Assembly: GCA_963422385.1 (NCBI GenBank)
Contig: OY729432.1
Span: 2,232,001 to 2,296,000, forward strand
Origin: JAJDTQ01 sp963422385
GTDB taxonomy: Bacteria; Desulfobacterota; Binatia; UBA9968; JAJDTQ01
Direction: 5' to 3'
Length of the DNA: 64,000 nt
Shown here: positions 31,181-39,354 of the stretch, piece by piece
Numbering within the stretch: position 1 is the first letter of the stretch
How the letters are laid out: every line of letters starts with the position of its first letter
Translations under genes and position numbers: made by a program
The notes under the pieces: model-generated
The model's database searches: none
Told to the model about the DNA's origin: nothing
Seen by the model: only the letters and a program-made list of their open reading frames with translations

Positions 31181-31700
31181 TCACCACGTCATGTTGAGGC
31201 CCGTATCCTGCCGGACGGACACGTGCCAGGGTATGGTCAGGCGTTCCAGCCGCAGAACCACCACGTAGAGGACGATGCTGACGAACGACAAGGACAACAG
31301 CGTGGCGAAGAGCCCGACCGTGTCCAGCTCTCCCTGCATGAGGAGGAGGTGGTACCCGAGCCCGCTGTCCGATGCCATCCATTCACCCGCGATGGCTCCC
31401 ACGGTGACAAAGGGAACGGCCACCTTGGCGCCAGCGAAGAAGTGAGGCAGGGCCGTAGGGGTCCGCACCTTGCGGAACACCTGCAGGGTGCTCGGAGAAA
31501 TGGAGTGGATCAGTTCGAGCATCCCGGTCTCGACCGACCTGAGCCCCGCCGTCGTGGAGATGAACACGGAAAAGAACGAGACCAGAAAGGCCACGAGCAC
31601 CTTCGGCGCGAGGCCAAACCCGAGCCACACCACAAACAGCGGCGCCGCCGCGATCCTGGACACCGTCTGCGAGAACAGGAACAGCGGCATCAGTGAGGTG
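31181..31700 (-). pseudogene. ABC permease (SsuC/TauC type), N-terminally truncated
   Basis: From about 31695 down to 31181 the minus strand encodes the C-terminal two thirds of a BPD_transp_1 permease: APLFVVWLGFG, the EAA-like loop ISPSTLQVFRKVRTPTALPH, GAIAGEWMASDSGLGYHLL and a last helix. The first roughly 90 residues are missing; the reading before SLMPLFLFSQTV is unrelated. It belongs to the same wrecked importer operon as the fragments to its left. Confidence 0.75.
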
Positions 31701-31777
31701 TGCGGTCGTTGGCGGCACGGCGTTGCCTGTCCGCACACTACTTCATTTGCGGAGCGGGAGGGTGCGCCGCGGGGCAT

Positions 31778-31804
31778 GGGCGGGTTTGAAACCCGTCTCT
31801 ACGA
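31778..31804. repeat. GGGTTTGAAACC-type palindrome, copy E
   Basis: TGGGCGGGTTTGAAACCCGT is the best-preserved of the six copies. It sits between the decayed permease and the MFS gene. Confidence 0.65.
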
Positions 31805-31895
31805 CAAGAGGTCCGGTTGTGCGGATGCGCCAGGGACAAGGTCCGCCGGATCGGTCATGGCGCAGCCGTACGAATTGCTGTAGGGTAGGGTCCCC

Positions 31896-33089
31896 ATGGC
31901 CACCGTGCAACGCAACCGAACGAACGTCTTCATCCTGGCCACCTGCCAAATGCTGTTCGGAGCCACCCGGACGTTGCTCATCGCCACGGCCCCGCTCATC
32001 GCCTACGGCATCGTCGAGAACAAGGGCCTGGCGACCCTGCCGGCGGCGCTGGTGATCGTCGGCACGGCCCTTGCCACCATGCCGGCTTCCATGCTCATGC
32101 GCCGCACCGGCCGCCGCATGGGGTTCATGATCGGCGCCTGCTTCGGCGCCATCGGGGGCGGTATCGTCATCGTCGGCATTGTCCGCGCCGACTTCTGGCT
32201 GCTGTGCCTCGGGACCTTCACCTACGGCTTCTTCGCCGCGTTCGGGCAATACTATCGCTTCGCCGCCGCCGACACCGCTCCCCCGGAGTTCAGGAGCAAG
32301 GCCATCTCGCTGGTGCTGACCGGGGGAGTGGTGGCCGCCGTCGTCGGCACGTCGCTGGCCATGGCGGGCCAGTTCCTGGTCCCGTCGGACGAGTTCTACG
32401 GTTCGTACCTCTTCCTGATCGCGCTCACGGTGCTGACCGTCCTGGTCCTGCTTTTCCTGGACATTCCCGATCTGACGCCGAGCGAACGCTCCGCGCAACA
32501 GCGTCCTCTGGTCGCCATCATGACGCAGCCGATATTCATCGCGGCCACGCTGGCGGCCACCATGGGGCAGGGGGCCATGAACCTGTTGATGACCGCCACG
32601 CCCATCGCCATGACCCAGGCCGGTCACTCCTTCACGGCCACCGCGCTGGTGATCCAGTGGCACAGCATCGGCATGTTCGCGCCCGGCTTCGTCACGGGCT
32701 CCCTGATCAAGCGCTTTGGGGAAGTCCGCATCATCCTCACGGGGGTCCTGCTCCAGGTCGTCTGCGTCGTGGTCGCGCTGGCCGGCACGGGCGTGATCGA
32801 GTTCTGGTTCGCCATGCTGTTCCTCGGCGTGGGCTGGAATTTCGCCTTTACCGGGGGCACGTCGCTCCTGACCACGTCCTACACGCCGGCGGAGCGCAAC
32901 AAGACCCAAGGGGCCATGAGCTTCATCAACTACACCTTCGTGGCATTGGTGTCGCTGTCCTCCGGCGCCCTGGTGCACTTCCTGGGCTGGCAGTGGGTGA
33001 ACCTTGGCAGCATTCCGTTGCTGGTGGTTGCCTGCGGCGCGACCCTCTGGTTCGCCGCCTCGCAACGCAAGACCGCGGCGGCGCGGTGA
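31896..33089 (+). CDS. MFS transporter
   Basis: 397 residues, about 12 membrane helices, major facilitator superfamily. The loop between helices 2 and 3 reads MLMRRTGRRMGFMIGA, the usual GxxxxRxGRR-type motif A. The substrate is unknown. The ATG at 31896 follows an AGGGTAGGG stretch. It faces the RidA gene and is followed by a repeat (copy F). Confidence 0.87.
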   Translation: MATVQRNRTNVFILATCQMLFGATRTLLIATAPLIAYGIVENKGLATLPAALVIVGTALATMPASMLMRRTGRRMGFMIGACFGAIGGGIVIVGIVRADFWLLCLGTFTYGFFAAFGQYYRFAAADTAPPEFRSKAISLVLTGGVVAAVVGTSLAMAGQFLVPSDEFYGSYLFLIALTVLTVLVLLFLDIPDLTPSERSAQQRPLVAIMTQPIFIAATLAATMGQGAMNLLMTATPIAMTQAGHSFTATALVIQWHSIGMFAPGFVTGSLIKRFGEVRIILTGVLLQVVCVVVALAGTGVIEFWFAMLFLGVGWNFAFTGGTSLLTTSYTPAERNKTQGAMSFINYTFVALVSLSSGALVHFLGWQWVNLGSIPLLVVACGATLWFAASQRKTAAAR

Positions 33090-33093
33090 GCCG

Positions 33094-33120
33094 CGGGGGC
33101 GGATCTGAAACCCGTCCCGC
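33094..33120. repeat. GGGTTTGAAACC-type palindrome, copy F
   Basis: GGGGGCGGATCTGAAACCCG lies just after the MFS stop codon; a degenerate member of the six-copy family. Confidence 0.5.
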
Positions 33121-33197
33121 CGGTCATCACGTCTTGCCGCCGCGAACCCTTCCCATAGCCTGCCGTATGGAATGACCGGACACGGCGCTGGCGGACG

Positions 33198-33578
33198 TTA
33201 CAGCACCGCCACCACCTCGATCTGGAACAGCACGTTGCCGCGGACGGGGGACTTGATGGCATGGCGGGCCGGCCGGTCGTGCTCGTCGGGGAACATCCTG
33301 AGCCACGCCTTGTTGATGGAGTCGCGGTACTCTTCCTCTTTCAGGTAGACCGTCATCCGCACGATGTCGTCGGGGCTGCCCCCGGCGAGCTCCATGAACT
33401 TGCGGAGGTTCTCGAACAGCACCTCGGCCTGCCTGTCCGGGTCGGCGGGCAGTTCCCCGGTCTCGGCGTCCCGTCCCGATATGCCGGAGGAATAGACCAC
33501 GTTGCCGATCTTCGCTCCCATGGGAATGGGCGCGTTATGGGGTACGCCCGGCAGCTCTATGCTCACTCGTTTGGACAT
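33198..33578 (-). CDS. RidA family protein
   Basis: 126 residues, Rid/YjgF/UK114 family. RidA proteins hydrolyse reactive enamine/imine intermediates. The stretches GNVVYSSGISGRD, VLFENLRKFMELAG and the C-terminal FQIEVVAVL are typical. AGGAGG precedes the ATG at 33578. It is next to an MFS gene on the same strand (54 nt upstream), and the imine-producing aspartate dehydrogenase lies 5 kb away, a plausible but unproved functional link. Confidence 0.88.
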   Translation of the reverse strand: MSKRVSIELPGVPHNAPIPMGAKIGNVVYSSGISGRDAETGELPADPDRQAEVLFENLRKFMELAGGSPDDIVRMTVYLKEEEYRDSINKAWLRMFPDEHDRPARHAIKSPVRGNVLFQIEVVAVL

Positions 33579-33632
33579 GGGTGCAAACCTCCTGTGGTGG
33601 CCGCCCGCCCGTGGAAAGGGTACGGCGGCTGG

Positions 33633-34895
33633 CTATCCCGCGGCGGCCTCCGGCGTTTTCACCGCCCTTGCCGTAACGAGGAACAGGACCATGGCGATGA
33701 CCAGCACCACCACCGTGCTCAGCCCCAGGGACCAATGGATCCCGACTACGGCTCCGAAAAACCCGACCGTGACGCCGCTGAAGCTGCGCAGACCCTGGGC
33801 GGACATGTTGTAGAGTCCGATGAGGCGGCCCCGTAGATTCACGGGAGCCTCTAGCTGCACCAGCGTCTGCGCCATGGACAGGAACGCGAGGTTCAGCACG
33901 CCCGCGAAGAACAGGAACACCAGCGCCAGCAAGTACCCGGAGGTGGCGGCAAAGGCCACCATCGCCACACACCACAGCATCGCCAGTACCATCGCCGTGG
34001 ATGCGCGCGCCCTGAGGAACCCGAACGTTTCCAGCAGCAACCCGCCGGTCGCCGCGCCCGCGCCGTTGGCAGTGAGCAGGGCGGCGTAGCCGAAGCCCAT
34101 CTCATCGGTGTCCAGCGCCAGCGCGAACCCGGGCATCTGGGCCTGAAACGCGTTCCCGACGAAGAAGGCGTAGAATCCCGGAAGCAGGATCATGGCCAGC
34201 AGGATCCGGTTGTGGGAGGCGCCCCACAGCGCCGAAAGCGCCTCGGCCCAACTACCCCTCCTGCCCTGTCGCCCGGAACCGTGTCCGGTGTAGGACACCA
34301 ACTGGCACCATATCACCAGCGGCACGTAGATGAGAGCGTTGACGCACAGCGCCAGGGTGGGTCTCAGCAACAACATGATGCCGCCCCCTACCGCGGGGCC
34401 GAACAGGATCCCCAACTGCCGTCCCGTGGCGAGCAACCGGATGCCACTCTGGAGTATCTCCGGTCCCACGACTTCGTAGATCATGAGCTGGCGCGCCGGG
34501 TTCCAAACGGCTCCGGCCAGGCCGTGCAGGATCAACAGGATGACCGAGTGCCACATCTCGAGGCGACCCGTGAACAAGAGAACGGCCCAAGCGAGGCTGA
34601 CCGACATGAAAAGCGCCTGGGACCATTGCATCACCCGGCGGCAGTCGAAGCGGTCCGCCAGCGCGCCGAAGTACCACGACAACACCAGGAACGGCAGCCA
34701 GTGGCTGACGACCGCGAAGCCCTGCAGGGTCTCGGACCGAAACAGGTCGTATAGGACCCAGTAGCTGATCACGTGCTCGATGTTGTCGGCCATCATCGAC
34801 AACATGTTGCCGACGAAGAACCACGCGAAATCCCGGTTCCGGAGAGCGGCGAACGCCGGCGTGGCCTGGGCGGGTGGGGGTGACGGGGTGTTCAT
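33633..34895 (-). CDS. MFS transporter
   Basis: 420 residues, about 12 membrane helices. The N-terminal region PAFAALRNRDFAWFFVGNML and ALADRFDCRRVM are typical of the enterobactin-exporter-like (EntS/MFS_3) branch. The substrate is unknown. It probably forms an operon with the RidA gene. A perfect 11-bp inverted repeat (34943-34968) lies about 50 nt upstream of its start. Confidence 0.86.
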   Translation of the reverse strand: MNTPSPPPAQATPAFAALRNRDFAWFFVGNMLSMMADNIEHVISYWVLYDLFRSETLQGFAVVSHWLPFLVLSWYFGALADRFDCRRVMQWSQALFMSVSLAWAVLLFTGRLEMWHSVILLILHGLAGAVWNPARQLMIYEVVGPEILQSGIRLLATGRQLGILFGPAVGGGIMLLLRPTLALCVNALIYVPLVIWCQLVSYTGHGSGRQGRRGSWAEALSALWGASHNRILLAMILLPGFYAFFVGNAFQAQMPGFALALDTDEMGFGYAALLTANGAGAATGGLLLETFGFLRARASTAMVLAMLWCVAMVAFAATSGYLLALVFLFFAGVLNLAFLSMAQTLVQLEAPVNLRGRLIGLYNMSAQGLRSFSGVTVGFFGAVVGIHWSLGLSTVVVLVIAMVLFLVTARAVKTPEAAAG

Positions 34896-34942
34896 CAGGT
34901 GTCGAAGTCGTCAGACACAAGTGCAATACGCCTCACTTTAGA

Positions 34943-34968
34943 CAAGTTGTCAACATTTTGACAACTTG
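34943..34968. promoter_or_regulatory. Candidate operator: 11-bp inverted repeat
   Basis: CAAGTTGTCAA and TTGACAACTTG flank a 4-nt spacer, directly upstream of the MFS gene. The right half extended to TTTTGACAACTTGG also occurs at 27354-27367. The shape is that of a GntR/LacI-type operator; on the minus strand it also carries a TTGACA that could be the -35 element. Confidence 0.5.
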
Positions 34969-35025
34969 GTGCGGGATGTCTGGAAGCAGGGTATGGTGGG
35001 CGAAAGGAAAGGCCGACGAGGAAGG

Positions 35026-35059
35026 CAAAAAAGAGGGCAGCCGGGAAGGCTGCCCTCTT
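35026..35059 (-). terminator. Intrinsic terminator of the sigma/Spy operon
   Basis: A 12-bp stem AAGAGGGCAGCC / GGCTGCCCTCTT with loop GGGAA (35043-35047). On the minus strand it is followed by a T run (the A's at 35027-35032). It lies 22 nt after the stop of the last operon gene. Confidence 0.92.
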
Positions 35060-35081
35060 CCATGGTTGACGGAAGCGACCT

Positions 35082-35606
35082 CTACCGGCGGCCGTGGCCC
35101 TTGCGGTCTCCCAGCAGGCGTTTCAGCATGCCGTCGGCTTTCGCCGTCTGCTCGGGCGTCAGGACCTCCCGTACCGCCAGCGCGGCGTCGATCCGCGCCC
35201 GCAGCAGGTCTCCCCGTATCTTGGCGATCTCGTCGGCCTTGGCGCCGACCCTGGCCTTGTCCACGGTCTCCTGCGAAACCATCTCCCGGAGCTCGATGCC
35301 GGCGACGCGAGCGTCGGCGCGCAGACCGATCCGCTTCTTTCGCGCCTCCGTCATGACGCCCTTGATTTTCTTGGCCTGCTCGTCGGTCAGCTCCAGCTTC
35401 CTGGTCATGTGCTTGACCAGTCCTTCCCGGCCGCGGTTTCCGCGCCAGTGCCGTCCCCCTCGTTCCTCGTTGCCCTCGCCGCGGGCGATGCGCGCACCTT
35501 CGCCGCGCCGCCCTTCGCCCTGCTGGCTCCAGGCGACGCCGCCGGTGGTAATGCCTACCAGGAACATGGGTACCATGATCAATGCCGTACGCTTGCGATT
35601 CCTCAT
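35082..35606 (-). CDS. Spy/CpxP-like periplasmic protein
   Basis: 174 residues. Signal peptide about 1-26 (MRNRKRTALIMVPMFLVGIT, then VAWSQ), followed by a Gly/Arg/Glu-rich stretch (27-60) and a helical LTXXQ-like domain: LELTDEQAKKIKGVM and LTPEQTAKADGML. Spy/CpxP-like proteins are periplasmic chaperones or stress/metal sensors. It is the last gene of the sigma operon. AGGGAGAG precedes the ATG at 35606. The basic, Arg-rich linker is unusual. Confidence 0.75.
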   Translation of the reverse strand: MRNRKRTALIMVPMFLVGITTGGVAWSQQGEGRRGEGARIARGEGNEERGGRHWRGNRGREGLVKHMTRKLELTDEQAKKIKGVMTEARKKRIGLRADARVAGIELREMVSQETVDKARVGAKADEIAKIRGDLLRARIDAALAVREVLTPEQTAKADGMLKRLLGDRKGHGRR

Positions 35607-35706
35607 TTGTGCTCTCCCTTTCTTGTTTCGTGAGTGGCTCGATCCGGATCGCTGTGTCAAGGATTAGACGCCCCGTGGTTCCTTGCGTCCCGGATCCCGT
35701 GGCCGG

Positions 35707-36159
35707 TTAACGGTCGTCGCGTAGCGACTCGAGCCGCGACATCATGCGCTCGCGCCTCTTCCTCCGCCGTTCCCGGAAATCGCCGGTGAGTTCCTCCAGC
35801 TTGCGCGCCTGCGCCTCGTCCAGGGCCGGCATGATCTTGCCGTGAAACTCCAGGATGATCCGGTCGGCCTCTTTGAGTGATTGGATTCGCGCCTGGTACA
35901 GGTCCCGGCGGGTCTGGCTCAGCAGCGGGCCGATCTCGGCCATCTGCCGCTCGGACAGGTCCAGCTCCCGTTGCAGCACGCGGATGTACCGCCTGCTTGA
36001 ACCATGCCTCGCCCCACGCCGGTGCTCCGCGCCGTCGGTGAAGTGGTGCGACAGCCCGCCCCACAAGTGCCGCACGGGGTAGATCTGCCCCAGAAGGGCT
36101 CCGCCCACCAGTCCCAGCAGGAACACACCCGTCACTGCGGTCAAGGCTTTCCGTTTCAT
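35707..36159 (-). CDS. Periplasmic heavy-metal-sensor/Spy-like protein
   Basis: 150 residues with an N-terminal membrane anchor or signal (about 5-25), a His-rich loop (HLWGGLSHHF and GAEHRRGARHG, about 31-54), then a long helical domain with ELDLSERQMAEIGPLL, similar to ZraP/CnrX-type metal-sensor proteins. The start at 36159 overlaps the anti-sigma stop (ATGA). The His cluster could bind metal. A longer start at 36180 is possible. Confidence 0.72.
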   Translation of the reverse strand: MKRKALTAVTGVFLLGLVGGALLGQIYPVRHLWGGLSHHFTDGAEHRRGARHGSSRRYIRVLQRELDLSERQMAEIGPLLSQTRRDLYQARIQSLKEADRIILEFHGKIMPALDEAQARKLEELTGDFRERRRKRRERMMSRLESLRDDR

Positions 36160-36614
36160 GGATTCGGAGCTCCTGCCCATGCCATCAGAACGGCGTCGGG
36201 CTCATCCGCCGGCGACGCTTCCAGTCCCGACGCGCTCTCCAGCATGGCGACGGTTACGGGGGTCTGCTCCCGTGTTTCCAGCAGCATGTCGCGCCACAGG
36301 CCGATGCCGCCCACAAGCAGCACCACCAGCGCGAACGCGGGAGCGAGCCGGCGGCTGAACAGCAGCAGCGCATCGCTCAGTGACGCGCGCCGGTCCTCGG
36401 CCTCACGGATCCTGGCGATGACCCCGGGCCATGCGGACCGTTCGGGGGCCGGCTCCGGCGCGGCCGAGAAAAAGCGCCGCCAGAGTTGCTCCTCCTCGAG
36501 GATTGCCCGGCAGGTCGCGCACGAACCGGAGTGAGCCCGGTACGAGTCGAGGATCTCCTCCGTCCGCTTCGCGCCGGCCGTCTCCAGCCATTGTCTGAAA
36601 TCATCACAGGTCAC
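36156..36614 (-). CDS. Anti-sigma factor with zinc-finger-like domain
   Basis: 152 residues. The N-terminal cytosolic domain has H28-xxx-C32-xx-C35 with C3 ahead of it, the zf-HC2/ZAS arrangement that binds ECF sigma factors. One membrane helix (about 94-112) and a short periplasmic tail follow. It lies 3 nt after the sigma gene and overlaps the next gene, so it is very probably the cognate anti-sigma factor, with the Spy/metal-sensor proteins as periplasmic partners. Confidence 0.85.
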   Translation of the reverse strand: MTCDDFRQWLETAGAKRTEEILDSYRAHSGSCATCRAILEEEQLWRRFFSAAPEPAPERSAWPGVIARIREAEDRRASLSDALLLFSRRLAPAFALVVLLVGGIGLWRDMLLETREQTPVTVAMLESASGLEASPADEPDAVLMAWAGAPNP

Positions 36615-36617
36615 GCT

Positions 36618-37247
36618 TCACCTCCGGATGAGCTCCGAAACATGAGGGGCGAGCATCTTCCGCAGACGTTCGCGCGCCCGGGCGTGGCGCGATTTGACCG
36701 TGCCTACGGAACAGTTCAGGATCTGGCCGACTTCCTGATAGGAGTGACCCTCCATGTCCTTCAGGGTAATCACGACTCGGAATCGCTCGGGCAGGCCGGC
36801 CACGGTCCGGGCCACCAGGCCGCTGACGGCGCTCTCGGACGCTTCGTCCTTCTCGTCAACGGGCGAGTCCTCGGTCGATAGAAGGCGGTGAAGGCCCCGG
36901 ACCGCCTCTTCTCCGGGCTCCGCGTCCAGGGACACCCTGCCCGATTGTTTCTTGAGCTCGTCCCGGGCGCGGTTGATGGCGATGCGCGTGATCCAGGTGC
37001 CGAACATCGCGTTTCCCCGGAATTTGCCGAGGGAGAAGAACGCCTTGACGAACACCTCCTGGACCACGTCATCCACGTCCCCATGATCCGGGCCGAGAAG
37101 TCTGCCGACAAGCCGGTGGATGCGCGCCTGATGGCGCTCCACCAGGAGCCGGTAGGCGTCGGAATCGCCGTCCCGGACCCGCCGCACCACATCCCTCTCC
37201 GAATCTTCCAGGGTGAGGGGACACGGTAGAGCCTCCGTCATCCTCAA
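36618..37247 (-). CDS. ECF RNA polymerase sigma factor
   Basis: 209 residues. Sigma region 2 (about 25-95, with DVDDVVQEVFVKAF) and region 4 (about 150-203, with GHSYQEVGQIL and VGTVKSRHARARERLR) are clear. The linker (100-140) is long and acidic. The TTG start at 37247 has GAGG 8 nt upstream; an ATG at 37241 is the alternative. A GGAACC sequence (minus strand, 37297-37302) 50 nt upstream resembles an ECF -35 element and may mean autoregulation. Confidence 0.92.
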   Translation of the reverse strand: MRMTEALPCPLTLEDSERDVVRRVRDGDSDAYRLLVERHQARIHRLVGRLLGPDHGDVDDVVQEVFVKAFFSLGKFRGNAMFGTWITRIAINRARDELKKQSGRVSLDAEPGEEAVRGLHRLLSTEDSPVDEKDEASESAVSGLVARTVAGLPERFRVVITLKDMEGHSYQEVGQILNCSVGTVKSRHARARERLRKMLAPHVSELIRR

Positions 37248-37462
37248 TCCGTTACCTCGCTCGCGTGAAATTACCTCACTTGATTGGACGAATACCGGTT
37301 CCCGGGCGGAAGGCGGGGAGAACGTCGCGGGCGGTCTGGCGGTCGCGGCCGACGTTGATCCAGCAAGCAGTTCATGGCGGGGTGGACGGCGCCGGGCGGC
37401 CGTACCGCTCGGTGGCGCCTGTACCCATCGTCACGATTCGCCCACTCCGACCGGGTCCTGGA

Positions 37463-39337
37463 TCAGCCCGTGGCGATGGAGATCCGGCGTGCCAGCGGAC
37501 GGGCCAGTCCGGCAACGGCCAGGACCATGCCGATGAGGTCGCTGAACGTACCTGGGGCAATGAGCATGATCGCGGCCGCGAACACCACCGTCCGCTCGAG
37601 CGCCTCGGCACGGTCCTTGAGGTCGCCCACCAGCGCGTAGGCGGTGAGGATCACCCCCGCGGCCGCCGTGGCTGTGGTCAGGACGACGTCCATGGGATTG
37701 CCCCGCATGAGCAGCGCGTTGCCGTAGACGAACGCGTAGGGAAGGATGTACACGGGCAGCGATATGAGCCCCGCGAACAGGCTGGTGCGCCAGAAGTCGC
37801 TGCCCGCCACGGTGGCGCCCGCGTACGCCGCCAGGGCCACGGGCGGCGTGACCATGGACAGCATGCCGGAGAAGAAGATGAACAGATGGGCGGCGATGGG
37901 GAGCACTCCGACCTTCACCAATACCGGCGCCACCATCAGCGCGAGGATGATGTAGGCGATGCTGGTGGGCAATCCCATGCCCAGGATCATGGAGGCGAAC
38001 ATGGTCAGCAGCAGGATGACCGTGAAATTGCCACCCGCGATGCCGATGACGAGACTCGCGAAGCGGGTGGCGAGCCCGGTCATCAGGATGGTTCCCATGA
38101 TGATGCCGACGCATGCCACCGCGGTGCCCAGCGTCACGAAATCCCTGCCGGTGCCCTCGAACACCTGGATGCCCTTCTTGAGAGCGGCCAGGGCCCCGGC
38201 CGGTGCCGCCGCGGCGAAGCGGCCCCGGTCCTGGAAAAACATGGAGATCGCCGCGATGCCCACGCCCAGCACCGCGATGACGGCCATGGCCCGCAACACG
38301 GCCTGGACCGGCGACCACCGTAACAGCAACAACACGATAAGGAGGCCGATTCCTGCGATGAAGGTCAGTCCCTGTGGCTCGCGTATCACGGCCCGAAAGC
38401 TGGGCAGCTCGGACTGGGGCAAGCCGGTAAGCCCGGAGCGCAGCGCGTAGAAGTAGACGCCCGCCAGGACGCCGATGAAATAAAGCACGGCCGGAATGAA
38501 GGCCGCCTTGACGATCTGGAGATAGTCGACGGCCAGGAACTGCATCATGAGGAAGGCCGCCGCGCCCATGACCGGCGGCATGAACTGTCCTCCGGTGGAT
38601 GCCGCCGCCTCCACCGCCCCGGCCACGTGCGGCTGGAAGCCGACGCGTTTCATGAGGGGGATGGTGATGGAGCCCGTGACCATGACGTTGGCCACGGCGC
38701 TGCCGCTGACCGAGCCCATCATGCCGCTGGACACCACGGCCATCATCGCCGGGCCGCCGCGGTATTTCCCCACCAGGGAGCGGGTGAACTCCATGATGAA
38801 GGACAGCGCCCCGGTGGCCTCCAGCAGCTTGCCGAACATGACGAACAGGAAAACGAACTTGAAGGTGATATAGGTGGCGACGCCGAAAACGCCGTTACCC
38901 GAGAGATAGATGGTGGTGATCACGCGGTCCAGATCGAAACCGCCGTGTCCCCCCACCCACCGCGGCAGGTGCTGGCCGTAGAAGACGTAAAGCATGAACA
39001 CCAGCGCCGTCACCACCAGCGCCCAGCCCACGATGCGGCGGGTGGCCTCGAGCACGACGATCACGCACACGATCCCCAGCACCATGTCCGTCGGGGTGAC
39101 GATTCCCGACTTGAAGGCGATCTCCTCGTGCTCGATGAACACGTACCCGAAGGTCGCCAGACTGAGGGCCAGCCAGAAAAGATCCACCGCCACCTGGGCG
39201 GGCCGCTCGCGCTCCACCGCCTGGGTGAGGAACACCAGGGCGAACAGCACCAGCAGGAACAGGCTTCGTTCCTGAAGCGGCGGCAACGGACTGAAGGCGT
39301 TCCAGACGGCGTACGCCGACAGTCCGATTGCCAGCAA
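37463..39337 (-). CDS. TRAP transporter fused permease (DctQM, TAXI type)
   Basis: 624 residues with about 17 membrane helices: a DctQ-like small-permease part at the N-terminus (about 1-120) fused to the large DctM part. GMMGSVSGSAVANVMVTGSIT and GMGLPTSIAYII (shown in part) are conserved DctM stretches. Such fusions pair with TAXI binding proteins, whose gene lies 17 nt upstream. Uptake of an organic acid, driven by an ion gradient, is expected; the substrate is unknown. TTG start, no clear ribosome-binding site. Confidence 0.92.
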   Translation of the reverse strand: MLAIGLSAYAVWNAFSPLPPLQERSLFLLVLFALVFLTQAVERERPAQVAVDLFWLALSLATFGYVFIEHEEIAFKSGIVTPTDMVLGIVCVIVVLEATRRIVGWALVVTALVFMLYVFYGQHLPRWVGGHGGFDLDRVITTIYLSGNGVFGVATYITFKFVFLFVMFGKLLEATGALSFIMEFTRSLVGKYRGGPAMMAVVSSGMMGSVSGSAVANVMVTGSITIPLMKRVGFQPHVAGAVEAAASTGGQFMPPVMGAAAFLMMQFLAVDYLQIVKAAFIPAVLYFIGVLAGVYFYALRSGLTGLPQSELPSFRAVIREPQGLTFIAGIGLLIVLLLLRWSPVQAVLRAMAVIAVLGVGIAAISMFFQDRGRFAAAAPAGALAALKKGIQVFEGTGRDFVTLGTAVACVGIIMGTILMTGLATRFASLVIGIAGGNFTVILLLTMFASMILGMGLPTSIAYIILALMVAPVLVKVGVLPIAAHLFIFFSGMLSMVTPPVALAAYAGATVAGSDFWRTSLFAGLISLPVYILPYAFVYGNALLMRGNPMDVVLTTATAAAGVILTAYALVGDLKDRAEALERTVVFAAAIMLIAPGTFSDLIGMVLAVAGLARPLARRISIATG

Positions 39338-39354
39338 CCGGATGAGGGTCCGGC

